Source: Pseudoxanthomonas dokdonensis
Lineage (GTDB): Bacteria > Pseudomonadota > Gammaproteobacteria > Xanthomonadales > Xanthomonadaceae
DNA length: 64,000 nucleotides
Reading direction: 5' to 3'
Assembly (NCBI RefSeq): GCF_001431405.1
Contig: NZ_LDJL01000008.1
Location: forward strand, 28,707-92,706
Below are positions 1 through 8,370 of this stretch, one piece after another (the first letter of the stretch is position 1; each line of letters opens with the position of its first letter). A model generated the notes under the pieces. The model was given only the letters and a program-made list of their open reading frames with translations, was not told the DNA's origin and did not search any database. A program made the position numbers and the translations under genes.

Positions 1-509
1 TGGTGCATGCCTTTCATCCCGCCCAGGCTGGCACCGGCCATGGTGGTGCCGTGGTAGCCGTCATGGCGACCGATGAAGATGTTCTTCCGCGGCTGGTCCT
101 GCACCGCCCAGAAGTGCCGCACCAGCCGCAGGATGGTGTCGTTGGCTTCGGAGCCGGAATTGGTGAAGAAAGCATGGTTCAGGTCGCCCGGCGCCAGCTC
201 GGCCAGCTTGGCCGCCAGCGCGATGGTCGGCTCGGTGGTGCACTGGAAAAAACTGTTGTAGTACGCCAGCGTTTCCATCTGCCGGGCCGCGGCCACGCCC
301 AGTTCCTTGCGGCCATAGCCGATGTTGACGCACCACAGGCCGGCAAACGCATCCAGCAGCTGGTTGCCGTCGGCATCCCAGACATAGCAGCCCTCGCCGC
401 GGGTCAGGATGCGGGTGCCGCGCTTGGCCAGCGCGGCATTGTCATTGAACGGATGCAGGTGGTGGGCGGCATCGAGCTGCTGCAGGTGGCGGGTATCGAG
501 GGTTGTCAT
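1..509 (-). CDS. spuC: Class III aminotransferase, N-terminal part (putative putrescine/polyamine--pyruvate aminotransferase)
   Basis: The gene is cut by the left edge; 169 N-terminal residues are present and the PLP-lysine half lies outside. Seen: the segments DAFAGLWCVNIGYGR, FFTNSGSEANDT and GYHGTTMAGASLGGMKGMH, which are the fold type I class III signatures found in SpuC-type putrescine-pyruvate transaminases. The family moves the terminal amino group of putrescine (or cadaverine, or GABA) to pyruvate. It is the last visible gene of a minus-strand run puuD-puuA-tautomerase-spuC, 136 bp after the tautomerase, so a role in polyamine or GABA transamination is inferred. Another omega-amino-acid transaminase specificity remains possible because the substrate-facing C-terminal half is missing. 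Confidence 0.85.
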   Translation of the reverse strand, partial: MTTLDTRHLQQLDAAHHLHPFNDNAALAKRGTRILTRGEGCYVWDADGNQLLDAFAGLWCVNIGYGRKELGVAAARQMETLAYYNSFFQCTTEPTIALAAKLAELAPGDLNHAFFTNSGSEANDTILRLVRHFWAVQDQPRKNIFIGRHDGYHGTTMAGASLGGMKGMH

Positions 510-645
510 GTCATCTCCGTAAAGGCAGGGCCGTGCTTCCCGGCACGACATCTGTTCGCAGGAATCAGCGATGCACGGCCGGTTGCCGCGCCATCGCCTG
601 AAACAAGCTGGCTGAGCCGGCCAGCTCAGCCGGATGATGCTGCTG

Positions 646-1047
646 TCACAACGGCTTGCCGCGGATGTAACGATATTCCTGGGTCTGCCCTTGGTAGCCC
701 CAGGCGTCTGCATGAACCTCATCAATCACGACGTAACTGGCTGGCGCCAGCGCGCCGAATATATCGGCCACCGCGGCAAACACGCGGCGGACGTACTCGG
801 CTTTTTCATTCTTGGTATTGGTGCCTTCAGTGACCTTGATGTCCAGATAGAACGTCACCAGTGACTGACTGGCGAGACTGTTGCCACCGATGTACCAATG
901 CCCAGCCTCCATCGCATGGATCGACACCGAGGTCAGCTCGGGCTTTTTACCCAGAACGGTGGCGGTAAGTTCCGTGAGAATGCCGGCGACGCGCTCTGCC
1001 TGTTGCTGCGATGGCTTTGCGGAAACGCGGAAATCAAGATACGGCAT
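646..1047 (-). CDS. Tautomerase-superfamily protein (4-oxalocrotonate tautomerase-like)
   Basis: A 133-residue protein starting MPYLDF, so Pro1 would be the N-terminal catalytic base after Met removal, as in the 4-OT/MIF superfamily. It is about twice the length of a single 4-OT unit, which fits the fused two-unit tautomerases. It lies 30 bp after puuA on the same strand and before the aminotransferase, so it is probably co-transcribed with polyamine catabolism genes. Its substrate cannot be read from sequence; tautomerisation of an imine or enamine intermediate is only a guess. The family call is fairly firm, the function unknown. Confidence 0.75.
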   Translation of the reverse strand: MPYLDFRVSAKPSQQQAERVAGILTELTATVLGKKPELTSVSIHAMEAGHWYIGGNSLASQSLVTFYLDIKVTEGTNTKNEKAEYVRRVFAAVADIFGALAPASYVVIDEVHADAWGYQGQTQEYRYIRGKPL

Positions 1048-1077
1048 GTCTGGTGCTCCTTGAGATGGCGGGCAGGC

Positions 1078-2463
1078 TCATACATTCAACAGCAGGAACT
1101 CGCGTTCCCACGAGCTGATCACGCGGAAAAAGGTTTCATATTCCTTGCGCTTGACCGATACATAGGCGCGGATGAATCGCGGTCCCAGCATCGCCTTGAT
1201 CGGCTCGCAGACTTCCAGTTTGTCCAGCGCATCGCCGAGCGAGCGCGGCAGCTCGAAGCCGACATCCTGGGCGCTGGTGGTCAATGGCTGGGTCGGGCTG
1301 AGCTTCTCGCGCATGCCCAGCAGGCCGCAGGCCAGGGTCGCGGCCATCGCCAGGTAGGGATTGGCGTCGGAACCGGCGAAGCGACTCTCGACGCGGGTGT
1401 TTTCCGCCGTGTCCATCGGCACCCGCAGGCCACAGGTGCGGTTGTCGTAGCCCCACTGCACGTTGATCGGTGCCACCTGCCCCAGCGCCAGCCGGCGATA
1501 GGAATTGACGTTGGGCGCCAGCAGCGCCATCGCCATCGGCATGTACTTCTGCAGGCCGGCCAGGTAATGACCGAACATCGCGCTGATCTTGCCGTCGCCG
1601 CCGCTGAATATGTTTTCGCCCTTGCCGTTGAGCACGCTCTGGTGGATATGCATGGCGCTGCCGGGCTCGTTTTCCATTGGCTTGGCCAGGAAAGTGGCGT
1701 AAACGCCGTGCCGCATCGCCGCCTCGCGCATGGTGCGCTTGAACAGGAACACCTGATCGGCACGCGACATCGCATCGGCATGAACGAAGTTGACTTCCAG
1801 CTGGGCGGCGCCGGATTCATGGATCAAGGTGTCCACGTCCAGCTCCATCGCCTCGCTGTAGTCGTACATCAGGTCGAGGATCGGATCGAACTCGTTGACC
1901 GCGTCGATCGAATACGACTGGCGCGCGGTCTCCGGGCGACCGGAACGGCCGGCCGGCGGCTGCAGTGGAAAGTCCGGGTCGGTGTTTTTCTGGACCAGGA
2001 AGAACTCCACCTCAGGCGCCACCACCGGCCGCAGTCCGGCCTCGGCATAGGCATCCAGTACCCGCCGCAACACGCTGCGCGGGGCCAGATCATGCGGCGC
2101 GCCGTCCTTGGTGAAACAGTCGTGGATGATCTGCGCGGTCGGATCGGCTGCCCACGGCACCATCCGCACGGTATCCGGATCCGGACGCAGGAACATGTCC
2201 GAATCCGACGGCGAGGTCAGTTCGTAGTAGTCATCCGGATAATCGCCGGTGACGGTGGTGGCGAATATGCCTTCCGGCAGGCGGGTGCCGTAGTCGTGGG
2301 AGAACTTGTCGGCGGGGATGATCTTGCCGCGGGCGTTGCCGGTGATGTCGGGCACCAGGCATTCGACCTCGGTGATGTGGCGCTCTTTCAGCCAGCGCCG
2401 CAGGGAACTCTCGGAGGGGTCGGCAACGCTGATGACGCTGCTTGGCTGTTTTCGTCGATTCAT
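1078..2463 (-). CDS. puuA: Gamma-glutamylpolyamine synthetase (glutamine synthetase family), copy 1
   Basis: A 461-residue protein with the glutamine synthetase fold. The N-terminal beta-grasp segment contains ECLVPDITGNARGK, and the catalytic domain contains VAPEVEFFL, GSAMHIHQSVL, NSYRRL and the ATP-binding stretch RVESRFAGSDANPYLA. The length and the lack of the GlnA adenylylation loop match PuuA/PauA enzymes, which use ATP to join glutamate to one amino group of putrescine or another polyamine. Its ATG overlaps the puuD stop by 4 bp (ATGA), so the two are translationally coupled. A second paralogue lies divergently at 3565. Several such paralogues with different polyamine preferences are known in Pseudomonas (PauA1-A7), so putrescine specificity here is an inference. 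Confidence 0.9.
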   Translation of the reverse strand: MNRRKQPSSVISVADPSESSLRRWLKERHITEVECLVPDITGNARGKIIPADKFSHDYGTRLPEGIFATTVTGDYPDDYYELTSPSDSDMFLRPDPDTVRMVPWAADPTAQIIHDCFTKDGAPHDLAPRSVLRRVLDAYAEAGLRPVVAPEVEFFLVQKNTDPDFPLQPPAGRSGRPETARQSYSIDAVNEFDPILDLMYDYSEAMELDVDTLIHESGAAQLEVNFVHADAMSRADQVFLFKRTMREAAMRHGVYATFLAKPMENEPGSAMHIHQSVLNGKGENIFSGGDGKISAMFGHYLAGLQKYMPMAMALLAPNVNSYRRLALGQVAPINVQWGYDNRTCGLRVPMDTAENTRVESRFAGSDANPYLAMAATLACGLLGMREKLSPTQPLTTSAQDVGFELPRSLGDALDKLEVCEPIKAMLGPRFIRAYVSVKRKEYETFFRVISSWEREFLLLNV

Positions 2464-3227
2464 GGAACTGCTCGCTGCTGGCGTCGGCTGGCATGCTCAC
2501 GACAGGCCTGGCCGAACGACTGGAAAATGCTCAGGTAGAACGGATTTTCGGTGACCCGCCACTCGGGATGCCACTGCACGCCGAGCAGATAACCCGGGCC
2601 CACGTGGCGGAAAGCTTCAACCAGACCGTCGGCCGCGGTCGCCTCGATCAGCAGACCGTCGCCCAGCGTGCGCACGCCTTGCCCGTGCAGCGAGTTGACC
2701 CGCACCTGGCTGACACCCGCCAGGCCGGCCAGCAGCCCGCCAGCGGCCAGATCCACCACATGTGCCGGCCCGTACTGCTGCTCGAGCGGCGCCGAGGTGT
2801 CTTCGCGATGGTCCAGCATGCCCGGTTGCTCCTGGACTTTCTGGTACAGCGTGCCACCCAGGGCGACGTTGACCTCCTGGAAGCCGCGGCACAGCGCCAG
2901 CAACGGCAATTCAAGTTCCAATGCAAGCCGTACCAGCGGCAAGGTGGTGGCATCGCGTGCCGGGTCGTGCAGGTTGCCTTCGTATGAGACTTCGTCGCCG
3001 TAATGATGTGGCTCGATATTGCTGACCGAACCGGTCAGGACGATGCCATCGACCCCGGCCAGCCATTCGCGCAGCGGTAACGACGGCACCAGCGTCGGCA
3101 ACAACACCGGCAGGCAACCGGCGCCGTTGATCACTGCGCGGACATACTTTTCGCCCACCGCGAGGAAGGGGTGCATGCCAATCTGCTTGCGGTCGGTGGG
3201 CAACGCGACCAGGGCTGGGCTGGCCAT
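2460..3227 (-). CDS. puuD: Gamma-glutamyl-gamma-aminobutyrate hydrolase (peptidase C26)
   Basis: A 255-residue class I glutamine amidotransferase-like protein. The nucleophile elbow is LALCRGFQEVN with the catalytic Cys, and the catalytic His lies in GVQWHPEW. PuuD releases GABA and glutamate from gamma-glutamyl-GABA, the last step of the gamma-glutamylated putrescine route. It is first in the minus-strand operon and overlaps puuA by 4 bp. The divergent intergenic region upstream (3228-3564) carries the promoters. The same fold occurs in other gamma-glutamyl hydrolases, but the neighbouring puuA and puuB copies make the PuuD assignment strong. Confidence 0.9.
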   Translation of the reverse strand: MASPALVALPTDRKQIGMHPFLAVGEKYVRAVINGAGCLPVLLPTLVPSLPLREWLAGVDGIVLTGSVSNIEPHHYGDEVSYEGNLHDPARDATTLPLVRLALELELPLLALCRGFQEVNVALGGTLYQKVQEQPGMLDHREDTSAPLEQQYGPAHVVDLAAGGLLAGLAGVSQVRVNSLHGQGVRTLGDGLLIEATAADGLVEAFRHVGPGYLLGVQWHPEWRVTENPFYLSIFQSFGQACREHASRRQQRAVP

Positions 3228-3564
3228 ACGGAACGCTCGGAGAGGTGTCAGGCCAACTTAACCCGGCCGTTTTATTTTTACAACACACGCATCCGGCGGC
3301 CGCGACTGATAGCACCAAAACCGGGCTTTAAACGGCTTACCTTTGTCATTGGCAGTGTTCCAGCACCATTCGCGTTGAGTATTCTTGACAAAATCCGGCC
3401 ACTGGGAGAGCGTGTCATCCGCCATGTGCTGGCCTGGCGACCACCGCGACACCGGCCGCGGCAGACACGATACAGGCGCTCTGCTTCACCCCCATGACCA
3501 CGGCTTTGCACTCAGGCAAATGACCATGACACGCTCTCCGCTCCTGTCTCCTGTTGGCTAACCC
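3228..3564. promoter_or_regulatory. Divergent control region between puuD and the second puuA
   Basis: This 337 bp stretch has no firm gene. Next to puuD it is AT-rich (3271-3284, GTTGTAAAAA on the minus strand) and matches the GTTGTAAA half-site near puuR/bauA. A TTGACA hexamer lies at 3385-3390 on the plus strand without a good -10 at normal spacing. A perfect 14 bp inverted repeat frames the puuA-proximal part: 3405-3418 and 3526-3539. Inside it a short reading frame (GTG at 3412 or ATG at 3424, stop TAA at 3559-3561) ends 3 bp before the puuA start. That start has no visible Shine-Dalgarno sequence, so a coupled leader peptide is possible but unproven. Confidence 0.45.
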
Positions 3565-4959
3565 ATGAACCAGCCCCGCTCCACTGCCACTCCATCCGCG
3601 CCCGGCATGTCGGCCACGGATCTGGCGACCCTCCAGGCCATGCCCGCCTGCGAGGCCGTCGATCTGCTGCTGCCGGACATGAATGGCCTGCTGCGCGGCA
3701 AGCGCATCGATCGCAGCGCGCTGGAGAAGATCTACCGCGACGGCGTATGCCTGCCGATGTCGCTGATCGGCACCGACATCACCGGCAACACGGTGGAAGA
3801 AACCGGCCTCGGTTATGACATCGGTGACGAGGATCGGATCTGCCGGCCACTGCCCGGCTCGCTGCGACCGGTGCCGTGGTCGCCGCGGCCGATGGCGCAG
3901 TTGCTGCTGACGATGGAAGACGGTGCCGGCGGCCTGTTTGCCGCCAATCCGCGCGAGGTGCTGGGCGCGGTGCTGGCACGCTACGCACAACGCGGGCTGA
4001 CGCCGGTGGTCGCGGTCGAGCTGGAGTTCTACCTGTTCGACCAGCGCTGTGACCAGCACGGCCGGCCGCGCAGTTCGCTCAATCCGGTCACCGGCGCACG
4101 CAACACCAGTACCCAGGTCTATTACATCGAAGACCTCAACGATTATCGCGGCTTCACCGATGCGGTCGCCGGCGCCTGCCAGGCGCAATCAATACCGGCC
4201 GACACCGCGGTCGCCGAATACGCGCCGGGCCAGTTCGAAATCAACCTCAAGCATCGCGACGACGCGCTGCGTGCCTGCGATGACGCGGTATACCTGAAGC
4301 GCGCGATCAAGGCGGTGGCGCAGCAGCAGGGCGTGCAGGCCAGTTTCATGGCCAAGCCGCTGGTCGATCAGGCCGGCAGTGGCATGCATATCCATGTCAG
4401 CGTGCTCGACGGCGATGGCAACAACGTGTTTGCTTCCCCGGTGAACCAGCCCACGGCCGCGCTGCGCCATGCCATCGGTGGCCTGCAACACAACGCCAAA
4501 GACTGCCTGCTGCTGTTCGCACCCCATGCCAACAGCTATCGTCGCTTCGTGCTCAATGCGTTCGTGCCGTTGAACGACTGCTGGGGTTACAACAACCGCA
4601 CGGTCGCCCTGCGCATCCCGCACAGCGACCCGGCCAACACCCGCATCGAACACCGCATCGCCGGTGCCGATGCCAACATCTACCTGGTGACCGCGGCAGT
4701 GCTGGCCGGCATGCTCGACGGTATCGAACGGCAACGCGAGCCGGGCCCACCCGTCGTCGGCAACGCCTACGAGCAGACCGATATCCACACTCCCTACTGG
4801 CGCCAGGCGATCGATGACTTCCTCGCCAGCAACTGGATCAACGAGCAGTTTGGGGCGAGCTTCCAGCATGTGTTCGGGCAACAGAAACTGGCCGAAATGC
4901 GCCGCTTCGAAAGCCACGTCAGTGATCTGGAATACGACTGGTACCTGCGCAGCGTATGA
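3565..4959 (+). CDS. puuA: Gamma-glutamylpolyamine synthetase (glutamine synthetase family), copy 2
   Basis: A 464-residue GS-family protein, clearly diverged from copy 1. It has DLLLPDMNGLLRGKRID in the beta-grasp part, VAVELEFYLF, GSGMHIHVSVL, NSYRRFV and RIEHRIAGADANIYL in the catalytic domain. It is the plus-strand counterpart of the puuA at 1078 and is coupled by a 4 bp ATGA overlap to the puuB oxidase. The order synthetase then oxidase matches the pathway order. Two synthetases with one oxidase suggest that the enzymes accept different polyamines (inference from the multi-PauA systems of pseudomonads). The start has no obvious Shine-Dalgarno sequence and follows a short upstream frame by 3 bp. 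Confidence 0.9.
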   Translation: MNQPRSTATPSAPGMSATDLATLQAMPACEAVDLLLPDMNGLLRGKRIDRSALEKIYRDGVCLPMSLIGTDITGNTVEETGLGYDIGDEDRICRPLPGSLRPVPWSPRPMAQLLLTMEDGAGGLFAANPREVLGAVLARYAQRGLTPVVAVELEFYLFDQRCDQHGRPRSSLNPVTGARNTSTQVYYIEDLNDYRGFTDAVAGACQAQSIPADTAVAEYAPGQFEINLKHRDDALRACDDAVYLKRAIKAVAQQQGVQASFMAKPLVDQAGSGMHIHVSVLDGDGNNVFASPVNQPTAALRHAIGGLQHNAKDCLLLFAPHANSYRRFVLNAFVPLNDCWGYNNRTVALRIPHSDPANTRIEHRIAGADANIYLVTAAVLAGMLDGIERQREPGPPVVGNAYEQTDIHTPYWRQAIDDFLASNWINEQFGASFQHVFGQQKLAEMRRFESHVSDLEYDWYLRSV

Positions 4960-6245
4960 GCTCATCGGCCACTTCGTCCTATCCACCCAGCTGGTACGCC
5001 GCCAGCACGCCGTTACTGCCGTTGCAGCCGGCATTGCAGGGCAGTGCCGAGGCCGACGTCTGCATCCTCGGCGCCGGTTACACCGGTCTGTCGGCGGCGC
5101 TGGAGCTGGCCGAGGCCGGTTACCGGGTGGTGGTGCTGGAAGCAGCGCGGATCGGCTGGGGTGCCTCCGGTCGCAACGGTGGCCAGGTCATCGCCGGTTA
5201 CAGCTGCGGCGAAGCGGCGCTGGAGTCACTGATCGGCTTCGACGATGCGCGCAGATTGTTCGACTACTCGCGCGAGGGCGTGCACTGGCTGCGCCAGCGC
5301 ATCGAACGCCACCGGATTGATTGCCACTGGCGCGATGGCCACGCCTCGACCCCGATCAAACCGCGCCAGGTCAGCGAATGGCAGGCCGCCGCCCGCCACA
5401 TGAGCGAACGTTACCAGTATCCGGTGCAATGGTGGAGCCGCGAACAACTGCGCGGGCAGCTTGCCAGCGACCGCTACCTCGGTGCGTTGTACGATCCGCA
5501 CAGCGGCCATTTGCATCCGCTGGCCTATGTACTCGGCCTGGCCCGCGCCTGCCTGGCGGCGGGCGTGGTCATCCATGAGCAATCGGCTGTCACCCGTGTT
5601 GATCGCGGCGCACAACCGATCATGCACACCCGCGCTGGCCAGGTGCGGTGCCAGTCCGGCATCCTCGCCGGCAACGCGCTGCTGCGCGGCATCGCCCCCG
5701 AACTGGAATCGCGGATCATGCCGGTCGGCACCTACATCGCCGCGACTGAAGTACTGGGTGCCGAGCGGGCCAGCGCACTGATCGGCAATGACATGGCGGT
5801 GGCGGATACCAACTGGGCGCTGGATTATTTCCGCCTCAGCCAAGATCACCGCTTGCTGTTCGGTGGCCGCGCCAGCTATTCGACGCTGCCGCCGCCGAGC
5901 CTGCGCGCGACCATGACCCGGCGCATGCGGCGGGTGTTCCCGCAACTGGCCGATGTCCGCATGGACTACCTGTGGGGTGGCCTGATCGACATCTCGCGCA
6001 ACCGCGCGCCGCACTTCGGACGGCTGGGTGACAACCTGTATTTCGCGCAGGGATTTTCCGGCCACGGCGTTGCCGCCACCGGCATGGCCGGGCGCTTCAT
6101 CGCCGAGGCCATCCGTGGCCAGTCCGAACGGCTGGACGCGTTCGCCAGGATCGGGCACGCCAGCTTCCCCGGCGGCCGCGCCCTGCGCACCCCGCTGCTG
6201 GTCGCGGCGATGGCCTGGTACAAGCTGCGTGACGCGCTCTGGTGA
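4956..6245 (+). CDS. puuB: Gamma-glutamylputrescine oxidase (FAD-dependent, DAO family)
   Basis: A 429-residue flavoprotein with a Rossmann dinucleotide motif CILGAGYTGLSAALELAEAG near residue 31, followed by GWGASGRNGGQ, and a C-terminal FAD-binding segment YFAQGFSGHGVAATGMAG. This is the DAO family layout. PuuB oxidises gamma-glutamylputrescine to gamma-glutamyl-gamma-aminobutyraldehyde with release of ammonia and hydrogen peroxide. The start codon overlaps the puuA stop (ATGA). It ends 18 bp before the convergent transporter gene. A second DAO-family enzyme (50682-51893) is too far away to be assigned to this pathway. Confidence 0.9.
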   Translation: MSSSATSSYPPSWYAASTPLLPLQPALQGSAEADVCILGAGYTGLSAALELAEAGYRVVVLEAARIGWGASGRNGGQVIAGYSCGEAALESLIGFDDARRLFDYSREGVHWLRQRIERHRIDCHWRDGHASTPIKPRQVSEWQAAARHMSERYQYPVQWWSREQLRGQLASDRYLGALYDPHSGHLHPLAYVLGLARACLAAGVVIHEQSAVTRVDRGAQPIMHTRAGQVRCQSGILAGNALLRGIAPELESRIMPVGTYIAATEVLGAERASALIGNDMAVADTNWALDYFRLSQDHRLLFGGRASYSTLPPPSLRATMTRRMRRVFPQLADVRMDYLWGGLIDISRNRAPHFGRLGDNLYFAQGFSGHGVAATGMAGRFIAEAIRGQSERLDAFARIGHASFPGGRALRTPLLVAAMAWYKLRDALW

Positions 6246-6263
6246 GCTGTCGGCCGGCGACGC

Positions 6264-7550
6264 TCAGCCACGTTGCCGCGGCATCCATGCCAACGCCAGC
6301 AAGGTCAGTGCCGCCGCCACGCACAGGTAATAACCAACGTAGGCCAGACCGTAATGGCCAGCCAGCCAGGTAGCGATGTACGGGGCCAGCGAGGCACCGA
6401 AAATACCGGCCAGATTGAATGCCAGCGAGGCGCCGGTGTAGCGCACCTCGGTCGGGAACAACTCCGCCAGCAAGGTGCCGCATGGCCCATAGGTCAGGCC
6501 CATCGCCGCCAGCCCCAGCGACAGGAACAGCAGCACCTGCCAGGCCGCACCGGCGGTGAACAGGCGCGCATAGAACAGCCCGAACACGAAGATCAGCACA
6601 CTCGCGATCACCATCGCCAGGCGCCGGCCATGACGATCGGCGAACAGCGTCGACAACGGGATGCACACGGCGAAGAACAACACACCGACCATCTGCAGCA
6701 ACAGGAACTGCTCGCGGCTGTAGCCCAGTTGCGCGGTGCCCCAGCTCAGCGAGAACACGGTCATCAGGTAGAACAGCACGAATGTCGCCAGCACCATGAA
6801 GGTGCCCGCCAGCAGCTGGCCCGGATAATGGCTGAGCACCGTCCACATCGGCAGGCGCACGCGCTGGTCGCTGTCCAGCGTCTTCTGGAAGTCCGGTGTC
6901 TCGGTGATCCGCAAGCGCACCCACAAACCAACGAACACCAGCGCCGCGCTGGCCAGGAACGGAATCCGCCAGCCCCAGCCGATGAACTGCGCATCAGTCA
7001 GCACTTCGCTCAGCAACAGGAAAATGCCGGTCGAACACAGGAACCCGATCGGCGCGCCCAACTGCGGGAACATCCCGTACCAGGCGCGCTTGCCGGGCGG
7101 CGCGTTCTCGGTCGCCAGCAACACCGCGCCACCCCATTCGCCACCCAGCCCCAGGCCCTGGCCGAACCGGCACAGTGCCAGCAAGGCCGGAGCCGCCACG
7201 CCGATGCTGGCATAGGTCGGCAGCAGGCCAATCGCCACCGTCGACAGGCCCATCGTCAACAATGCCGCCACCAGCGTGGCCTTGCGGCCGATGCGATCGC
7301 CGTAATGGCCAAACAGCGCCGAGCCTATCGGCCTGGCGAAGAACGCCAGCGCAAACGTCGCCAGTGACTGCAGGGTCGCCGATGCCGGGTCCGCGGAGGG
7401 GAAGAACAGGCTAGGGAACACCAGTACCGCCGCGGTGGCGTAGATGTAGAAATCGAAGAACTCGATGGTGGTGCCGATCAGGCTGGCAAACAGTACCCGC
7501 GCAGGCGAGTTGGTGGCGCGGGCGGCGCCGGGCATCACGGTCTCTGGCAT
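6264..7550 (-). CDS. MFS transporter, metabolite:H+ symporter (MHS) type
   Basis: A 428-residue protein with about 12 membrane segments. Early signatures are GTTIEFFDFYIYATAA and ALFGHYGDRIGRK, and GLGLGGEWGGAVLLATENAP lies near the middle of the N-terminal half; these are typical of the MHS family (ProP, ShiA, KgtP relatives). The start is placed at the ATG at 7550 because GGAAG lies 5 bp upstream; longer versions lack this. Its substrate is not evident. It sits inside the polyamine locus and is divergent from the isochorismatase-like gene, so uptake of an amine, amino acid or dicarboxylate is plausible. Confidence 0.8.
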   Translation of the reverse strand: MPETVMPGAARATNSPARVLFASLIGTTIEFFDFYIYATAAVLVFPSLFFPSADPASATLQSLATFALAFFARPIGSALFGHYGDRIGRKATLVAALLTMGLSTVAIGLLPTYASIGVAAPALLALCRFGQGLGLGGEWGGAVLLATENAPPGKRAWYGMFPQLGAPIGFLCSTGIFLLLSEVLTDAQFIGWGWRIPFLASAALVFVGLWVRLRITETPDFQKTLDSDQRVRLPMWTVLSHYPGQLLAGTFMVLATFVLFYLMTVFSLSWGTAQLGYSREQFLLLQMVGVLFFAVCIPLSTLFADRHGRRLAMVIASVLIFVFGLFYARLFTAGAAWQVLLFLSLGLAAMGLTYGPCGTLLAELFPTEVRYTGASLAFNLAGIFGASLAPYIATWLAGHYGLAYVGYYLCVAAALTLLALAWMPRQRG

Positions 7551-7736
7551 TGGACTTCCATCGCGGGCTGACCGCCGGATTCTGGCAGATAAGCCGCCGC
7601 GCGGCGAAATCATCGTGGCCGTGGATGGGGGTTGCCAATACACGCCGGCAACACCGCTGCTGTCATGCTGGCGTTGGCCGTGCCCTGCCCGGGCCGCCCA
7701 TCGTCATCGTCCGACCCAGGTTACAGGAGCCATCTC

Positions 7737-8294
7737 ATGCCATTGACCCGACTGGATCCCCGACCCGCGTTGATCTGCATCGATCTGCAGCAGGGCATCG
7801 TCAACCAGCCGACCGTGCATCCCACCGATGTCATCGTCCAGCATGCCGCCCGACTGGCGGAGGCGTTCCGCCAACGTGGTCTACCGGTTGTCCTGGTCAA
7901 CGTGACCGGTGGCGCGCCGGGCCGCGTTGAATCCAGAGGCATGGCCGGCGAACGTCCCGCCGACTGGTCGCAGCTGGTCGCCGAACTGCGGCCGCAGCCC
8001 ACCGACATCCTGATCAGCAAACAGGTGTGGGGCGCCTTCACCCACGGCGATCTGGCAACACGGCTGCGCCAGCTTGATGTCACCCAGACCGTCATCGCCG
8101 GCGTTTCCACCAGCATCGGAGTCGAGTCCACCGCCCGCCAGGCCTACGAACTGGGCTTCAACGTGGTCCTGGCCACCGATGCGATGACCGATACCCGCGC
8201 CGATGCGCATGACAACAGCATCGAGCGGATATTCCCGCGGCTCGGCGAGCGCGCCAGCAGCGACGAGATCATAGCGCTGCTGGACCGGCGTTGA
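7737..8294 (+). CDS. Isochorismatase-fold hydrolase lacking the catalytic cysteine
   Basis: A 185-residue alpha/beta protein of the isochorismatase/nicotinamidase superfamily. Asp16 (ICIDLQQG) and Lys95 (ISKQVWGAF) of the usual triad are present. The position of the catalytic Cys in the motif GVSTSIGVESTAR is Gly128. That pattern excludes a normal cysteine amidase mechanism. It resembles PhzD-like members, which cleave vinyl ethers using the Asp. The ATG at 7737 is chosen for its CAGGAG ribosome binding site 7 bp upstream. It is monocistronic and divergent from the MHS transporter. The physiological substrate is unknown. Confidence 0.75.
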   Translation: MPLTRLDPRPALICIDLQQGIVNQPTVHPTDVIVQHAARLAEAFRQRGLPVVLVNVTGGAPGRVESRGMAGERPADWSQLVAELRPQPTDILISKQVWGAFTHGDLATRLRQLDVTQTVIAGVSTSIGVESTARQAYELGFNVVLATDAMTDTRADAHDNSIERIFPRLGERASSDEIIALLDRR

Positions 8295-8370
8295 TCGACC
8301 GGATTGAATCTGATGCCTGCTGCCGCGTGCAATGGTGGCGACGACGCCATTGCCGGCATCCGCGCTCTGC

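Noticed and set aside
898..2538. A 546-residue frame on the plus strand
   Set aside because: It lies opposite puuA and puuD, shows no family motif, and has the codon pattern of a high-GC shadow frame.
3412..3561. A firm gene for the 49-codon frame before the second puuA
   Set aside because: Too short and without comparative support; kept only as a possible leader peptide.
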